Assembly (NCBI GenBank): GCA_033764265.1
Contig: JANRJB010000206.1
Coordinates: 1-17,368 of the forward strand
DNA length: 17,368 nt
Reading direction: 5' to 3'
Origin: VGEM01 sp033764265
GTDB lineage: Bacteria; Pseudomonadota; Alphaproteobacteria; Rhodospirillales; Rhodospirillaceae
A program made the translations under genes and the position numbers. The notes below the pieces were generated by a model that was not told the DNA's origin, searched no databases, and was given only the letters and a program-made list of their open reading frames with translations. Positions within the stretch are counted from its first letter, which is position 1. The number at the start of each line of letters is the position of its first letter. This document shows positions 1 through 7,587 of the stretch, piece by piece.

Positions 1-558
1 CTGGTCGCCGCCGCGCGCGCCCGCGCGGTGCAAGGCGCGCGGCTGCCGCGCGAGCTGGCCGAGGCCCACTACATGTTCGCCACGCCGGTCGATATGCCCC
101 GGCTTGGCCGCCATGTCGTGTACATCGAATGGCGGCACGACCGGCGCGACGGGCCGATCTCCGGCCAGCGGGTTTGGGCGTTTGACGCCCGCGATGACGG
201 CATCGTCATGCGATTCTTCACCCTCAAGCCCGCGGCCAAGGCGGTGCTCGACGGCCTGATCGCACCCGACCCCAAGACAGCCGCCCTGGGGCCCGATGAC
301 CTTAACGGCTATCCGCCGCCGTGCCACATCGTCTTGAAGCGGTCCGGCGATGTCTTCGAAGGCGCCAACGCGCCGCCCGGCGGCTGCGTGTTTCCGCGCA
401 CGACGGTCACCGGCGGCACCATGCGCGCGGACGCCTTCATCCGCTTCGCGCTGGAGCTGCACCGCGAAAAGGTTGATATGGTTCAGACCGGCCCGGGCGA
501 AGCCCTGTCGGATCATGCGGCCGAGACCGAGGACTGGATTTACCTGCGGGTGAAGTAA
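1..558 (+). CDS. CpcT/CpeT-like family protein, 5' end cut by window
   Basis: The frame is open from the first base, so the gene starts upstream; the GTG at 28 is probably not the true start. The visible 185 residues contain a YIEWRHD stretch, then ISGQRVWAF, then a MRFFTLK segment, and later a CHIVLKR ... FEGANAPPGGC region. This order (Tyr-x-Glu strand, Q-R-V/L-[WY]-x-F strand, a 'ytLK' strand, then a Cys-containing segment with G-x-N and a second Cys) resembles the CpcT/CpeT chromophore lyase family, a calycin-like barrel that attaches bilins to phycobiliproteins in cyanobacteria. Related proteins of unknown role occur in proteobacteria without phycobilisomes, so I infer no lyase activity here. 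The gene ends 75 bp before the cystathionine beta-lyase gene on the same strand. The family call is moderately sure; the function is unknown. Confidence 0.55.
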   Translation: MVAAARARAVQGARLPRELAEAHYMFATPVDMPRLGRHVVYIEWRHDRRDGPISGQRVWAFDARDDGIVMRFFTLKPAAKAVLDGLIAPDPKTAALGPDDLNGYPPPCHIVLKRSGDVFEGANAPPGGCVFPRTTVTGGTMRADAFIRFALELHREKVDMVQTGPGEALSDHAAETEDWIYLRVK

Positions 559-633
559 CGTCGGGGTTTTTTCGGGCTCGCCCGGTCCTGGCGTCATGGG
601 CTAGGTTCACTGCCGACCAGAACCCGTGCCCTC

Positions 634-1842
634 ATGCCGCGATCGAAATCTTCTCGTCCGTTCAAAAGCGACACCACCGTCATCCATGCCGGGCAAGACC
701 GCGCCCGCAATTCCGGCATCGTCAACACCCCGGTGTTTCACGCGTCGACCGTCGTGTTCGACAGCATGGCGGCCTTGTCCGCGGCCAGCGAAAAGGTGCT
801 CAAGCAGCGCGAGAAAGGCCTGTTCTACGGCCGGCGCGGCACGCCCACGCATTGGACCCTGCAGGAAGCGATCACCGAGATGGAGGGCGGCGCCGATACC
901 GTGCTGGCCGCCTCCGGGCTCAATGCCTGCACCACGGCCATCCTGGGCTGCGTCAAGGCCGGCGATCACCTGCTGATGGTGGATTCGGTCTACGAGCCGA
1001 CGCGGGTGTTCTGCGACAAGTTCCTTACCTCGTATGGCGTGGAGACCACCTACTATCCCGCCGGCGTTGGCGCGGGAATTTCGGCCCTGATGCGTCCCAA
1101 CACCACCGCGGTGTTCTGCGAGTCCCCCGGTTCGCACACCTTCGAAATGCAGGACCTGCCGGCCATTGCCGCGGCCGCGCATAAGAACGGCGCCAAGGTG
1201 CTGGTCGACAACACCTGGGCCAGCCCACTGTTCTGCCAGCCGCTGAAACTGGGCTGCGACGTTTCGATCCAGGCCGCCACCAAGTACGTGGTCGGCCACT
1301 CCGACGCCATGCTGGGCACCATCTGCTGCAACGACGCCGCGCTCGACGGCGTGTTCCGGGCCGCCTCGCTGCTCGGCGTGGTGGTCGGCCCCGACGACGT
1401 CTACCTCGCCACCCGCGGCCTGCGCACGCTGGCCGTGCGGCTGCGCCAGCACGAGCAGAACGCGCTCAAGGTCGCGCGCTGGCTGCAGCGCCAGCCGCAG
1501 GTCAAGCGCGTGCTGTTTCCCGCCCTGCCCGACGATCCCGGCTACGCGTTATGGAAGCGCGATTGCAGCGGCGCCAGCGGTTTGCTGGGCGTGGTGTTCC
1601 ATCGCACCTCGGCCGAGGCGGTTACGGCGATGATCGACGGCATGGATTTGTTCGCGCTCGGCTATTCGTGGGGCGGCTTCGAAAGCCTGATCGCGCCGTC
1701 CAGCCCCGGCAAGTCGCGCACCGCGGAAGCGTGGACCGAGCCGGTGCCGGGCGTGCGCCTGCATATCGGGCTGGAAGATGCCGACGATCTGATCGCCGAT
1801 CTGTCCGCCGGCTTCGCCCGTTTCTCCGCCGCGCTCGGTTAG
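634..1842 (+). CDS. metC: cystathionine beta-lyase (PLP-dependent, Cys/Met metabolism family)
   Basis: This is a 402-residue cytoplasmic enzyme of the Cys/Met-metabolism PLP family. It would cleave cystathionine to homocysteine, pyruvate and ammonia in methionine biosynthesis. Visible landmarks are the YGRRGTPT segment (residues 65-72, whose Tyr and Arg bind PLP phosphate from the neighbouring subunit), SGLNA (94-98), VDNTW (191-195, with the Asp that contacts the pyridine nitrogen) and ATKYVVGHSD, in which K217 should form the Schiff base. The Y-x-R-x-G-x-P-T form and the KYVVGHSD segment favour cystathionine beta-lyase over gamma-synthase or gamma-lyase, although substrate choice in this family is hard to read from sequence alone. 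Length is normal for the family. The ATG at 634 lacks an obvious Shine-Dalgarno sequence. The TPR gene follows after 25 bp and may be cotranscribed. Confidence 0.9.
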   Translation: MPRSKSSRPFKSDTTVIHAGQDRARNSGIVNTPVFHASTVVFDSMAALSAASEKVLKQREKGLFYGRRGTPTHWTLQEAITEMEGGADTVLAASGLNACTTAILGCVKAGDHLLMVDSVYEPTRVFCDKFLTSYGVETTYYPAGVGAGISALMRPNTTAVFCESPGSHTFEMQDLPAIAAAAHKNGAKVLVDNTWASPLFCQPLKLGCDVSIQAATKYVVGHSDAMLGTICCNDAALDGVFRAASLLGVVVGPDDVYLATRGLRTLAVRLRQHEQNALKVARWLQRQPQVKRVLFPALPDDPGYALWKRDCSGASGLLGVVFHRTSAEAVTAMIDGMDLFALGYSWGGFESLIAPSSPGKSRTAEAWTEPVPGVRLHIGLEDADDLIADLSAGFARFSAALG

Positions 1843-1867
1843 GTCGCGCGCTCGCGCCCCGCCGCCG

Positions 1868-3397
1868 ATGGCGCCAAACGGTCCCTCCGCTCCACCCGGC
1901 TCGCTGCACGACGCCGTCGCCTTGCACAAGGCCGGCAATCTGTCCGGCGCCGAGGCGATCTACACAACGATCCTGGCGCGTCATCCCAACAACGCCGATG
2001 CGCTGTACCTGCTGGGCACGGTGCGCCACCAGCAAGGCCGCCAGTCCGACGCCAAGGCGCTTTTGGAACGCGCGCTCGCGCTCAAGCCCAACCTCGGCGC
2101 CGCGCACAACAATCTCGGCAAGGTCTATGACGCCCTGGGCCAGTGGGACGCGGCGGTGGCCTGCTTTCACGCTGCCCTCAAGATCGACGCCAACGATGCC
2201 GAGGCCTTGTGCAACCTGGGCATCGCCGAGATCTGGCGGGCCAACAGCACCGAAGCCGAGGCGATCCTGCGCCGCTCGCTCGCGCTCAACGCAAAGTCGC
2301 CGCCAACGTGGAGCGCCCTGGGTTACGCCCTTTACCACCAGAACCGCACCGACGATGCCATCGCCGCCTGGCGCACCGCCCTTGGCTTCGCGCCCGATTT
2401 CACCGAGGCGCACATCAATCTCGGCACCGCGCAGCTGTCGCGGATGGAATTCGTATCCGGCTGGACCGAATACGCCTGGCGCGATCGCCTGCCCGAATCC
2501 CGCATCGACAAAGGCCGCTATCCACAAAGGCGTTGGCGCGGCGAGGATCCGGCGGGGCAGGGGCTATTGCTGGTGGCCGACCAGGGCCTGGGCGATCAGA
2601 TTCTGGCCGCCGGTGTCATCCCGCTGCTGGCCGCACGCAATATCCGCTTGGTGATCGAATGCGAACCCCGGCTGGTGCCGCTGTTCGCCCGCTCGTTCCG
2701 GGCCGAGGTGGTGCCGGCCGTCACCCCGCCGCAGCCGGCCACCCAGCGCGCCGACCTGATGGCGCGGGCCGACCTGTTCGACGCGGCGGCCACGGTCATC
2801 AAGAGCCCGCTGGGGTTCGCCCGCCATGCCGGCTATTTGCGGCCCGATCCTGGGCGCGTGGCGGCGTTTCGGCGCCGGCTCCTGGGTTTGGCGGATGGCC
2901 GCCGCATCATCGGCATTTCCTGGGCCAGCGCGCGGCTGCGCCTAGGGGCGGCCAAAACCTCGCACCTGGCCCGCGACTGGGCCGATGTGCTACGCGCGCC
3001 CGACTCCTTTTTCGTGTCGCTCCAATACGGCGCGGCTGACCGCGACCTGGCCGAGGCCGCCGCTGCGGGCCTGTCCGTTTACCGCCTGCCCGATCTCGAC
3101 GTCACCCAGGATATCGACGGCCTGGCCGCCGCCATCGCGGCGCTGGATCTGGTGGTTTCGGTGTCCAACACCACCGTGCATTTGGCCGGGGCGCTGAACG
3201 TGCCGACCTGGACGATCGTATCGGCCGGCCCGGCGCGGTTGTGGTACTGGTTCGAGGACCGGTCCGACAGCCTGTGGTACCCGTCGATGCGGCTGTTCCG
3301 CCAGGCCGACTACGGCCGCTGGGCGCCGGTCATGACCCAGGTCTCCCAGGCACTGCGCCGGCTCGGCCCACTGCCCGCCGGGTCGCGAAACGCGTGA
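1868..3397 (+). CDS. TPR-repeat protein with GT-B glycosyltransferase-like C-terminal domain
   Basis: The 509-residue product has two parts. Residues about 8-205 hold five or so tetratricopeptide repeats, recognisable from repeated A-x-x-x-L/Y ... LG/NLG ... A/ALxLxPN patterns such as ALERALALKPN-like segments. Residues about 218-500 form a domain often found after TPRs in alphaproteobacteria. It opens with an RWRGED motif near 221 and the ADQGLGDQIL motif near 237-246. It ends with a DLVVSVSNTTVHLAGALNVPTW-like region (split here by key residues: S-x-S/D-N/T-x-x-x-H-L-A-G-A-L). That end matches the donor-side signature of GT-B folds such as GT9 heptosyltransferases and TPR-linked O-GlcNAc-transferase-like proteins. 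No signal peptide or membrane segment is seen. An acceptor cannot be named. The gene starts 25 bp after metC and is followed by the 103-bp kor leader. Confidence 0.8.
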   Translation: MAPNGPSAPPGSLHDAVALHKAGNLSGAEAIYTTILARHPNNADALYLLGTVRHQQGRQSDAKALLERALALKPNLGAAHNNLGKVYDALGQWDAAVACFHAALKIDANDAEALCNLGIAEIWRANSTEAEAILRRSLALNAKSPPTWSALGYALYHQNRTDDAIAAWRTALGFAPDFTEAHINLGTAQLSRMEFVSGWTEYAWRDRLPESRIDKGRYPQRRWRGEDPAGQGLLLVADQGLGDQILAAGVIPLLAARNIRLVIECEPRLVPLFARSFRAEVVPAVTPPQPATQRADLMARADLFDAAATVIKSPLGFARHAGYLRPDPGRVAAFRRRLLGLADGRRIIGISWASARLRLGAAKTSHLARDWADVLRAPDSFFVSLQYGAADRDLAEAAAAGLSVYRLPDLDVTQDIDGLAAAIAALDLVVSVSNTTVHLAGALNVPTWTIVSAGPARLWYWFEDRSDSLWYPSMRLFRQADYGRWAPVMTQVSQALRRLGPLPAGSRNA

Positions 3398-3429
3398 TTT
3401 TGTCCGCGTACCTCAATAAGATGCCGTAT

Positions 3430-3460
3430 CGGGGCGCAGGGCCAAAGGGCCGGCGCCCCG
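3430..3460 (+). promoter_or_regulatory. perfect stem-loop in the kor leader
   Basis: Two perfect 8-nt arms, CGGGGCGC (3430-3437) and GCGCCCCG (3453-3460), enclose a second short stem, GGCC-AAAG-GGCC. The structure sits in the 103-bp space between the TPR gene and korA and ends 40 nt before the korA ATG. No T-run follows on either strand, so it does not look like a standard intrinsic terminator. It may be a leader RNA structure or a weak terminator for the upstream gene. The pairing is seen directly; any role is inference. Confidence 0.5.
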
Positions 3461-3500
3461 AACTGCCGTCGGGACGTTGGGTGCGGAAGGACAGGGTGCC

Positions 3501-5381
3501 ATGAATGTCGAGACCGGCCGAAGCGGGGCGCAAGCCGCGGGTCAAAGCGACGCCGCCGATCCGAAGTCGGTGGTGGTGCGTTTCGCCGGCGACTCAGGCG
3601 ACGGCGTGCAACTCCTGGGTTCACAGTTCAGTCAGGAAACCGCGCTCGCCGGCAACGCGCTTGCGACCTTTCCCGACTTCCCCGCCGAGATCCGCGCGCC
3701 CACCGGCACCACCTACGGCGTTTCGGCGTTCCAGATCAATTTCGGCTCCAAGCAGATCAATACCGCGGGCGACCGGCCCGACGTGCTGGTGGCGTTCAAT
3801 CCCGCCGCGCTGAAAGTCAACCACAAGGACCTGCGCCGCGGCGGATTGGTGATCCTGGACTCCGGCACCTTCAAGGAGAAGGACATCAAGCGCGCCGAAT
3901 GGGACCGCGATCCGCGCGCCGACGGCACGCTGGGCGAATTCCGCGTCATCGAGATCGACATCTCCAAGCAGGCGCTGGAATGCGCCAAGCCGTTCGGCGT
4001 GTCGCAGAAGGAAGCGCTGCGCACCAAGAACATGTGGATGCTGGGTCTGGTGTCGTGGATGTACGACCACGATATCGCCCCGATCGTCGACAACCTGGAA
4101 AAGAAATTCGGCGCCGAAGACGCCATCGGCCGCGCCAACGTCGCCGCGCTCAAGGCCGGTCACGCCTATGGCGAGATTCACGAACTTGATGGCGAAATCG
4201 CGCCACAGCATTTTCCGGCGGTGCCCTACGAGCCCGGCGCTTATCGGCTGGTGTCGGGCGCCGAGGCGCTGTCGTGGGGCCTGATCGCCGGCGCGCAGCT
4301 GGCCGGCGTCGAGGCGGTGCTGGCCTCGTACCCGATCACGCCGTCATCGCCGGTGCTGCATATCCTGGCGCGCCTGCGTCAGTTCGGCATCACCACCTTC
4401 CAGGCCGAGGACGAAATCTCCGCCTGCTGCGCGGCGTTGGGCGCATCGTTCGGCGGCAAGCTCGGCATCACCGCGTCGTCGGGCCCCGGCATCGCGCTCA
4501 AGACCGAGGCCATCGGTCTTGGCATTTCCACCGAACTGCCGCTGGTCATCGTCGATACCCAGCGCGCCGGTCCCTCGACCGGCATGCCGACCAAGACCGA
4601 ACAGTCCGACCTGTTCATCGCCGTGTGGGGTCGTAACGCCGACGCGCCGATCCCGGTGCTGGCGTCGCGTTCGCCCGGCGACTGCTTCGACGTGGCGATC
4701 GAGGCGGTGCGGCTCGCCACCAAGTACATGACGCCGGTGATGCTGTTGTCCGACGGCTACATCGCCAACGCCGCCGAGCCGTGGCGCATTCCGTCGATGG
4801 CCGACTACGCGCCGTTTCCGGTCAAGTTCCGCACCGATCCCGAAGGGTACAAGGTGTTCGCGCGCGATCCGACCACGCTCGCGCGCGCCTGGGTCAAGCC
4901 CGGCACGCCGGGCATGATGCATCGCATCGGCGGCATCGAGAAGGATTCGCTGACCGGCGACATCTCGTACACCGACGTCAACCACCAGAAGATGACCGAT
5001 CTGCGCACCGCCAAGATCGCCAACATCGCCAACGACATTCCCGAGCAGGCGGTCGAGATCGGCACGGCCAAGGGCAAGTTGGCGGTGGTCGGGTGGGGCT
5101 CGACCTATGGGCCGATCAACCGTGCCGTCGCCAGCATGCGCGCGCAAGGCTACGACGCTTCGCATATCCACATCCGCCACCTGTGGCCGCTGCCGCGCAA
5201 TCTGGGCGCGCTGTTGCGCAGCTACGACAAGATGCTGGTGGCCGAAATGAACAACGGCCAGATGCTGACGCTGTTGAAAAGCCAGTACCTGGTCGACGCC
5301 AAGGGCCTGCTCAAGGTGTCGGGCCAACCACTCAAGATCGAAGACGTCGAACGCGCGATCGCCGCGCAGCTGCAGGGTTAG
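3501..5381 (+). CDS. korA: 2-oxoacid:ferredoxin oxidoreductase, fused gamma-alpha subunit
   Basis: This is the large subunit of a two-subunit 2-oxoacid:acceptor oxidoreductase, which converts a 2-oxo acid plus CoA to acyl-CoA and CO2 while reducing ferredoxin, or runs in reverse. Residues about 24-210 are the gamma domain (FAGDSGDGVQLLG near 28-40). Residues about 245-560 are the alpha domain, with YPITPSSP at 277-284, a QAEDE segment, and SSGPG and GPSTGMPTKTEQSD motifs typical of 2-oxoglutarate-type enzymes. The gamma-alpha fusion and about 626 residues fit KorA. The ATG at 3501 is chosen over an in-frame TTG at 3477 because GGAAGG lies suitably upstream and the domain begins after it. korB follows after 11 bp. 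No ferredoxin or KorC/KorD-like gene is nearby. 2-Oxoglutarate is the likely substrate, but pyruvate or branched-chain oxo acids cannot be excluded. Confidence 0.92.
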   Translation: MNVETGRSGAQAAGQSDAADPKSVVVRFAGDSGDGVQLLGSQFSQETALAGNALATFPDFPAEIRAPTGTTYGVSAFQINFGSKQINTAGDRPDVLVAFNPAALKVNHKDLRRGGLVILDSGTFKEKDIKRAEWDRDPRADGTLGEFRVIEIDISKQALECAKPFGVSQKEALRTKNMWMLGLVSWMYDHDIAPIVDNLEKKFGAEDAIGRANVAALKAGHAYGEIHELDGEIAPQHFPAVPYEPGAYRLVSGAEALSWGLIAGAQLAGVEAVLASYPITPSSPVLHILARLRQFGITTFQAEDEISACCAALGASFGGKLGITASSGPGIALKTEAIGLGISTELPLVIVDTQRAGPSTGMPTKTEQSDLFIAVWGRNADAPIPVLASRSPGDCFDVAIEAVRLATKYMTPVMLLSDGYIANAAEPWRIPSMADYAPFPVKFRTDPEGYKVFARDPTTLARAWVKPGTPGMMHRIGGIEKDSLTGDISYTDVNHQKMTDLRTAKIANIANDIPEQAVEIGTAKGKLAVVGWGSTYGPINRAVASMRAQGYDASHIHIRHLWPLPRNLGALLRSYDKMLVAEMNNGQMLTLLKSQYLVDAKGLLKVSGQPLKIEDVERAIAAQLQG

Positions 5382-5392
5382 GACATCCCGCC

Positions 5393-6427
5393 ATGAACAT
5401 TCAGGTCGCGCCGCCGAAACTGACCGCCAAGGATTTCGCCTCCGACCAGGAGGTGCGCTGGTGTCCCGGTTGCGGCGACTACGCCATCCTCAAGGCCGTG
5501 CAGACCGCGCTCGCCAACATGGGCGCGGCGCCCGAGAACACCGTCTTTGTCTCCGGCATCGGCTGTTCGTCGCGTTTTCCATATTACATGGCGACCTACG
5601 GCTTCCACACCATTCACGGCCGCGCGCCGGCGGTGGCCACCGGGCTCAAGCTGGCGCGGCCCGAACTCGACGTCTGGGTGGTCACCGGCGACGGCGATGC
5701 CCTGTCGATCGGCGGCAACCATCTGTTTCACATGCTGCGCCGCAACGTCGACCTGAACATTCTGCTGTTCAACAACGAGATATACGGCCTGACCAAAGGG
5801 CAGTTCTCGCCGACCTCGCGGCTGGGCCTCAAGTCGCCGTCCACGCCGACCGGATCGGTCGACAGCCCGGCCAATCCGTGCTCGTTCGCGCTGGGCTGCA
5901 ATGCGCGCTTCGTCGCCCGCGGCATCGACATCCAGGCCAAGCAACTGGGCGAGTTGTTCGCCCGGGCGCGCGGGCACAAGGGCGCCTCGTTTATCGAGAT
6001 CATCCAGAACTGCATTGTCTATAACGACGGCGCGTTCGCCGATTTCGCCGAGAAGGCGGTCGCGGCCGACATGCAGCTGCATGTGGAACACGGCAAGCCG
6101 ATGATCTACGGCAAGGACCGCAACAAGGGCTTGCGGCTCGACACCCGCACGCTGCGCATCGAGGCGGTGACGATCGGCCAGAACGGTGTGACCGAGGCCG
6201 ACGTCCTGGTTCACGACGAGACCAACCGCGTGCTGGCTTCGATGTTGGCGGGCCTGCGCCCGCCGGCATTCCCCGAGGTGCTGGGCGTGATCTTTTGCGA
6301 CCCCGGCCCGTCGTACGAATTGCAAGTGAAAGCCCAGGATGACGCCGCCCGTGCCTCCGCCGCCGCCAAGGGCCCGATCGACCTCGATCGCCTGCTGCGC
6401 TCCGGCAAGACCTGGCAGGTCAAGTAG
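5393..6427 (+). CDS. korB: 2-oxoacid:ferredoxin oxidoreductase, beta subunit
   Basis: This 344-residue partner of KorA binds thiamine diphosphate and one 4Fe-4S cluster. The N-terminal WCPGCGDY (C24, C27), GIGCSS (C58) and QNCIVYN (C207) supply four cysteines. Their spacing closely matches the four cluster ligands known from Sulfolobus two-subunit oxidoreductases. The ThDP/Mg signature is GDGDALSIGGNH followed by LLFNNEIYGLTKGQFSPTS. The ATG at 5393 lies 11 bp after the korA stop, so the two genes form an operon. The KGQ-x-S-P-T-S loop is typical of the 2-oxoglutarate and general 2-oxoacid branch. No ferredoxin-like insertion or extra iron-sulfur domain is present, so electrons must pass to a separate ferredoxin encoded elsewhere. 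An inverted repeat follows the stop codon directly. Confidence 0.93.
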   Translation: MNIQVAPPKLTAKDFASDQEVRWCPGCGDYAILKAVQTALANMGAAPENTVFVSGIGCSSRFPYYMATYGFHTIHGRAPAVATGLKLARPELDVWVVTGDGDALSIGGNHLFHMLRRNVDLNILLFNNEIYGLTKGQFSPTSRLGLKSPSTPTGSVDSPANPCSFALGCNARFVARGIDIQAKQLGELFARARGHKGASFIEIIQNCIVYNDGAFADFAEKAVAADMQLHVEHGKPMIYGKDRNKGLRLDTRTLRIEAVTIGQNGVTEADVLVHDETNRVLASMLAGLRPPAFPEVLGVIFCDPGPSYELQVKAQDDAARASAAAKGPIDLDRLLRSGKTWQVK

Positions 6428-6451
6428 AAAATAGGGTACGGCCCTATTTTT
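6428..6451 (+). terminator. 9-bp perfect inverted repeat with T-run after korB
   Basis: Arms AAAATAGGG (6428-6436) and CCCTATTTT (6442-6450) flank the loop TACGG, and one further T follows. The structure begins directly after the korB stop codon and ends 14 nt before the dctP-like ATG. With its 3' arm ending in five T it resembles a compact, possibly bidirectional, intrinsic terminator. The stem has only three G-C pairs, so it may be leaky and act as an intercistronic attenuator. Confidence 0.55.
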
Positions 6452-6465
6452 CATCAGAAATCACT

Positions 6466-7575
6466 ATGAAACGCAGGAATTTATTCAAGCGGGTGGCAGG
6501 GCTTGGCGCGGCGGCGGCCCTGGCGGGACCGGCTATCGCCCCGGCTATTGCCCAGTCCCGGCGCGAGTGGCGCATGGTGACCAGCTGGCCCAAGGGCCTG
6601 CCCGGACTGGGTACCGGTGTCGAGCGGCTGGCCGAAGCCATCACCCGCATGAGCGAGGGCCGGCTGACGGTGAAGGTGTTCGCCGCCGGCGAACTGGTGC
6701 CCGGGCTCGAGTGTTTCGGCGCGGTGGCGTCCGGCACCGCGCAACTGGGTCACGACGCCTCGTACTATCATCTCGGCAAGTCGGAAGGCTGCGCGTTCTT
6801 CACCGCCTTTCCGTTCGGCTTCACCGCGCCGGAGATCAACGCCTGGGTCAAGTACGGCAACGGCCAGAAACTGTGGGACCAGCTCTACCTGCCGTTCGGC
6901 GTGCGCGGGTTCCTGGCCGGCAACACCGGCACGCAGATGCTGGGCTGGTTCAAGCGCGAGATCCGCACGCTCGACGACTTGAAAGGCCTGAAGTTCCGCG
7001 CCCCCGGCAACCAGGGCAAGATCCTGCAGAAACTGGGCGCCACGCCGGTGGTGCTGGCCGGCGGAGAAATTTTTCCGGCGTTGCAGTCGGGCACGATCGA
7101 CGGCGCGGAATGGATCGGCCCCTTCAACGACCTCGCCCTCGGCTTCTATCAGGTGTGCCGTTACTACTATTCCCACGGCTATCACGAACCGGGCGCGGCG
7201 CTACAGCTGATGGTCAACGAACAGGCGTGGCAGTCGCTGCCCGCCGACCTGCAGGAGATCGTGCGCGTCGCCGCCGAGTCCGCCAATCACGACATCTGGG
7301 CCGAATACACCGCCCGCTCCGGCCCCGCCCTGCGCACGCTGGTGGAAAAACACGGCGTGATCGTCAAAGGCCTGCCCGAGGACGTGCTGATGGCCTGCGG
7401 CGAGAAGGCCAACGAGGTGCTGAACGAAGTCTACGCCGCCGGCGACACCACCGTGCGCGCCATCGTCGAGGATTTTCTGAAATTCCGCGAGGACGTCATT
7501 CCCTGGTCGCGCATCGCCGACCAGGCCTACATGAACGCCCGCCGCCTGCCGTTCCAATTCGGGCTGCGCGCATAG
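6466..7575 (+). CDS. dctP: TRAP transporter substrate-binding protein, DctP family, TakP-like
   Basis: This 369-residue periplasmic solute-binding protein has a Tat-like signal: RRNLFK at residues 3-8, then an alanine-rich hydrophobic stretch ending near AIAQS (about residue 30). The mature protein begins WRMVTSWPKGLPGLGTG and contains a GELVPGLECF segment, LKFRAPG with R178 (the conserved carboxylate-binding arginine of DctP proteins) and IDGAEWIGP with E215-W216. These features match the TakP branch, whose Rhodobacter member binds 2-oxo acids such as pyruvate with a metal ion; lactate-binding relatives also exist. The gene lies 38 bp downstream of korB on the same strand with a poor Shine-Dalgarno sequence. 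Its membrane partners are convergent on the other strand. DctP family is certain; the ligand is inferred. Confidence 0.9.
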   Translation: MKRRNLFKRVAGLGAAAALAGPAIAPAIAQSRREWRMVTSWPKGLPGLGTGVERLAEAITRMSEGRLTVKVFAAGELVPGLECFGAVASGTAQLGHDASYYHLGKSEGCAFFTAFPFGFTAPEINAWVKYGNGQKLWDQLYLPFGVRGFLAGNTGTQMLGWFKREIRTLDDLKGLKFRAPGNQGKILQKLGATPVVLAGGEIFPALQSGTIDGAEWIGPFNDLALGFYQVCRYYYSHGYHEPGAALQLMVNEQAWQSLPADLQEIVRVAAESANHDIWAEYTARSGPALRTLVEKHGVIVKGLPEDVLMACGEKANEVLNEVYAAGDTTVRAIVEDFLKFREDVIPWSRIADQAYMNARRLPFQFGLRA

Positions 7576-7587
7576 CGGGTTTCCGGC

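Noticed and set aside
574..585. Short hairpin CGGGC-TC-GCCCG near a T-run after the CpcT-like gene
   Set aside because: The T-run lies before the hairpin on the plus strand, so it cannot be a plus-strand intrinsic terminator, and no minus-strand gene is nearby.
5378..6454. Minus-strand open frame of 358 codons opposite korB
   Set aside because: korB is certain from its cysteine and ThDP motifs. The antisense product is His-, Arg- and Gly-rich with no domain.
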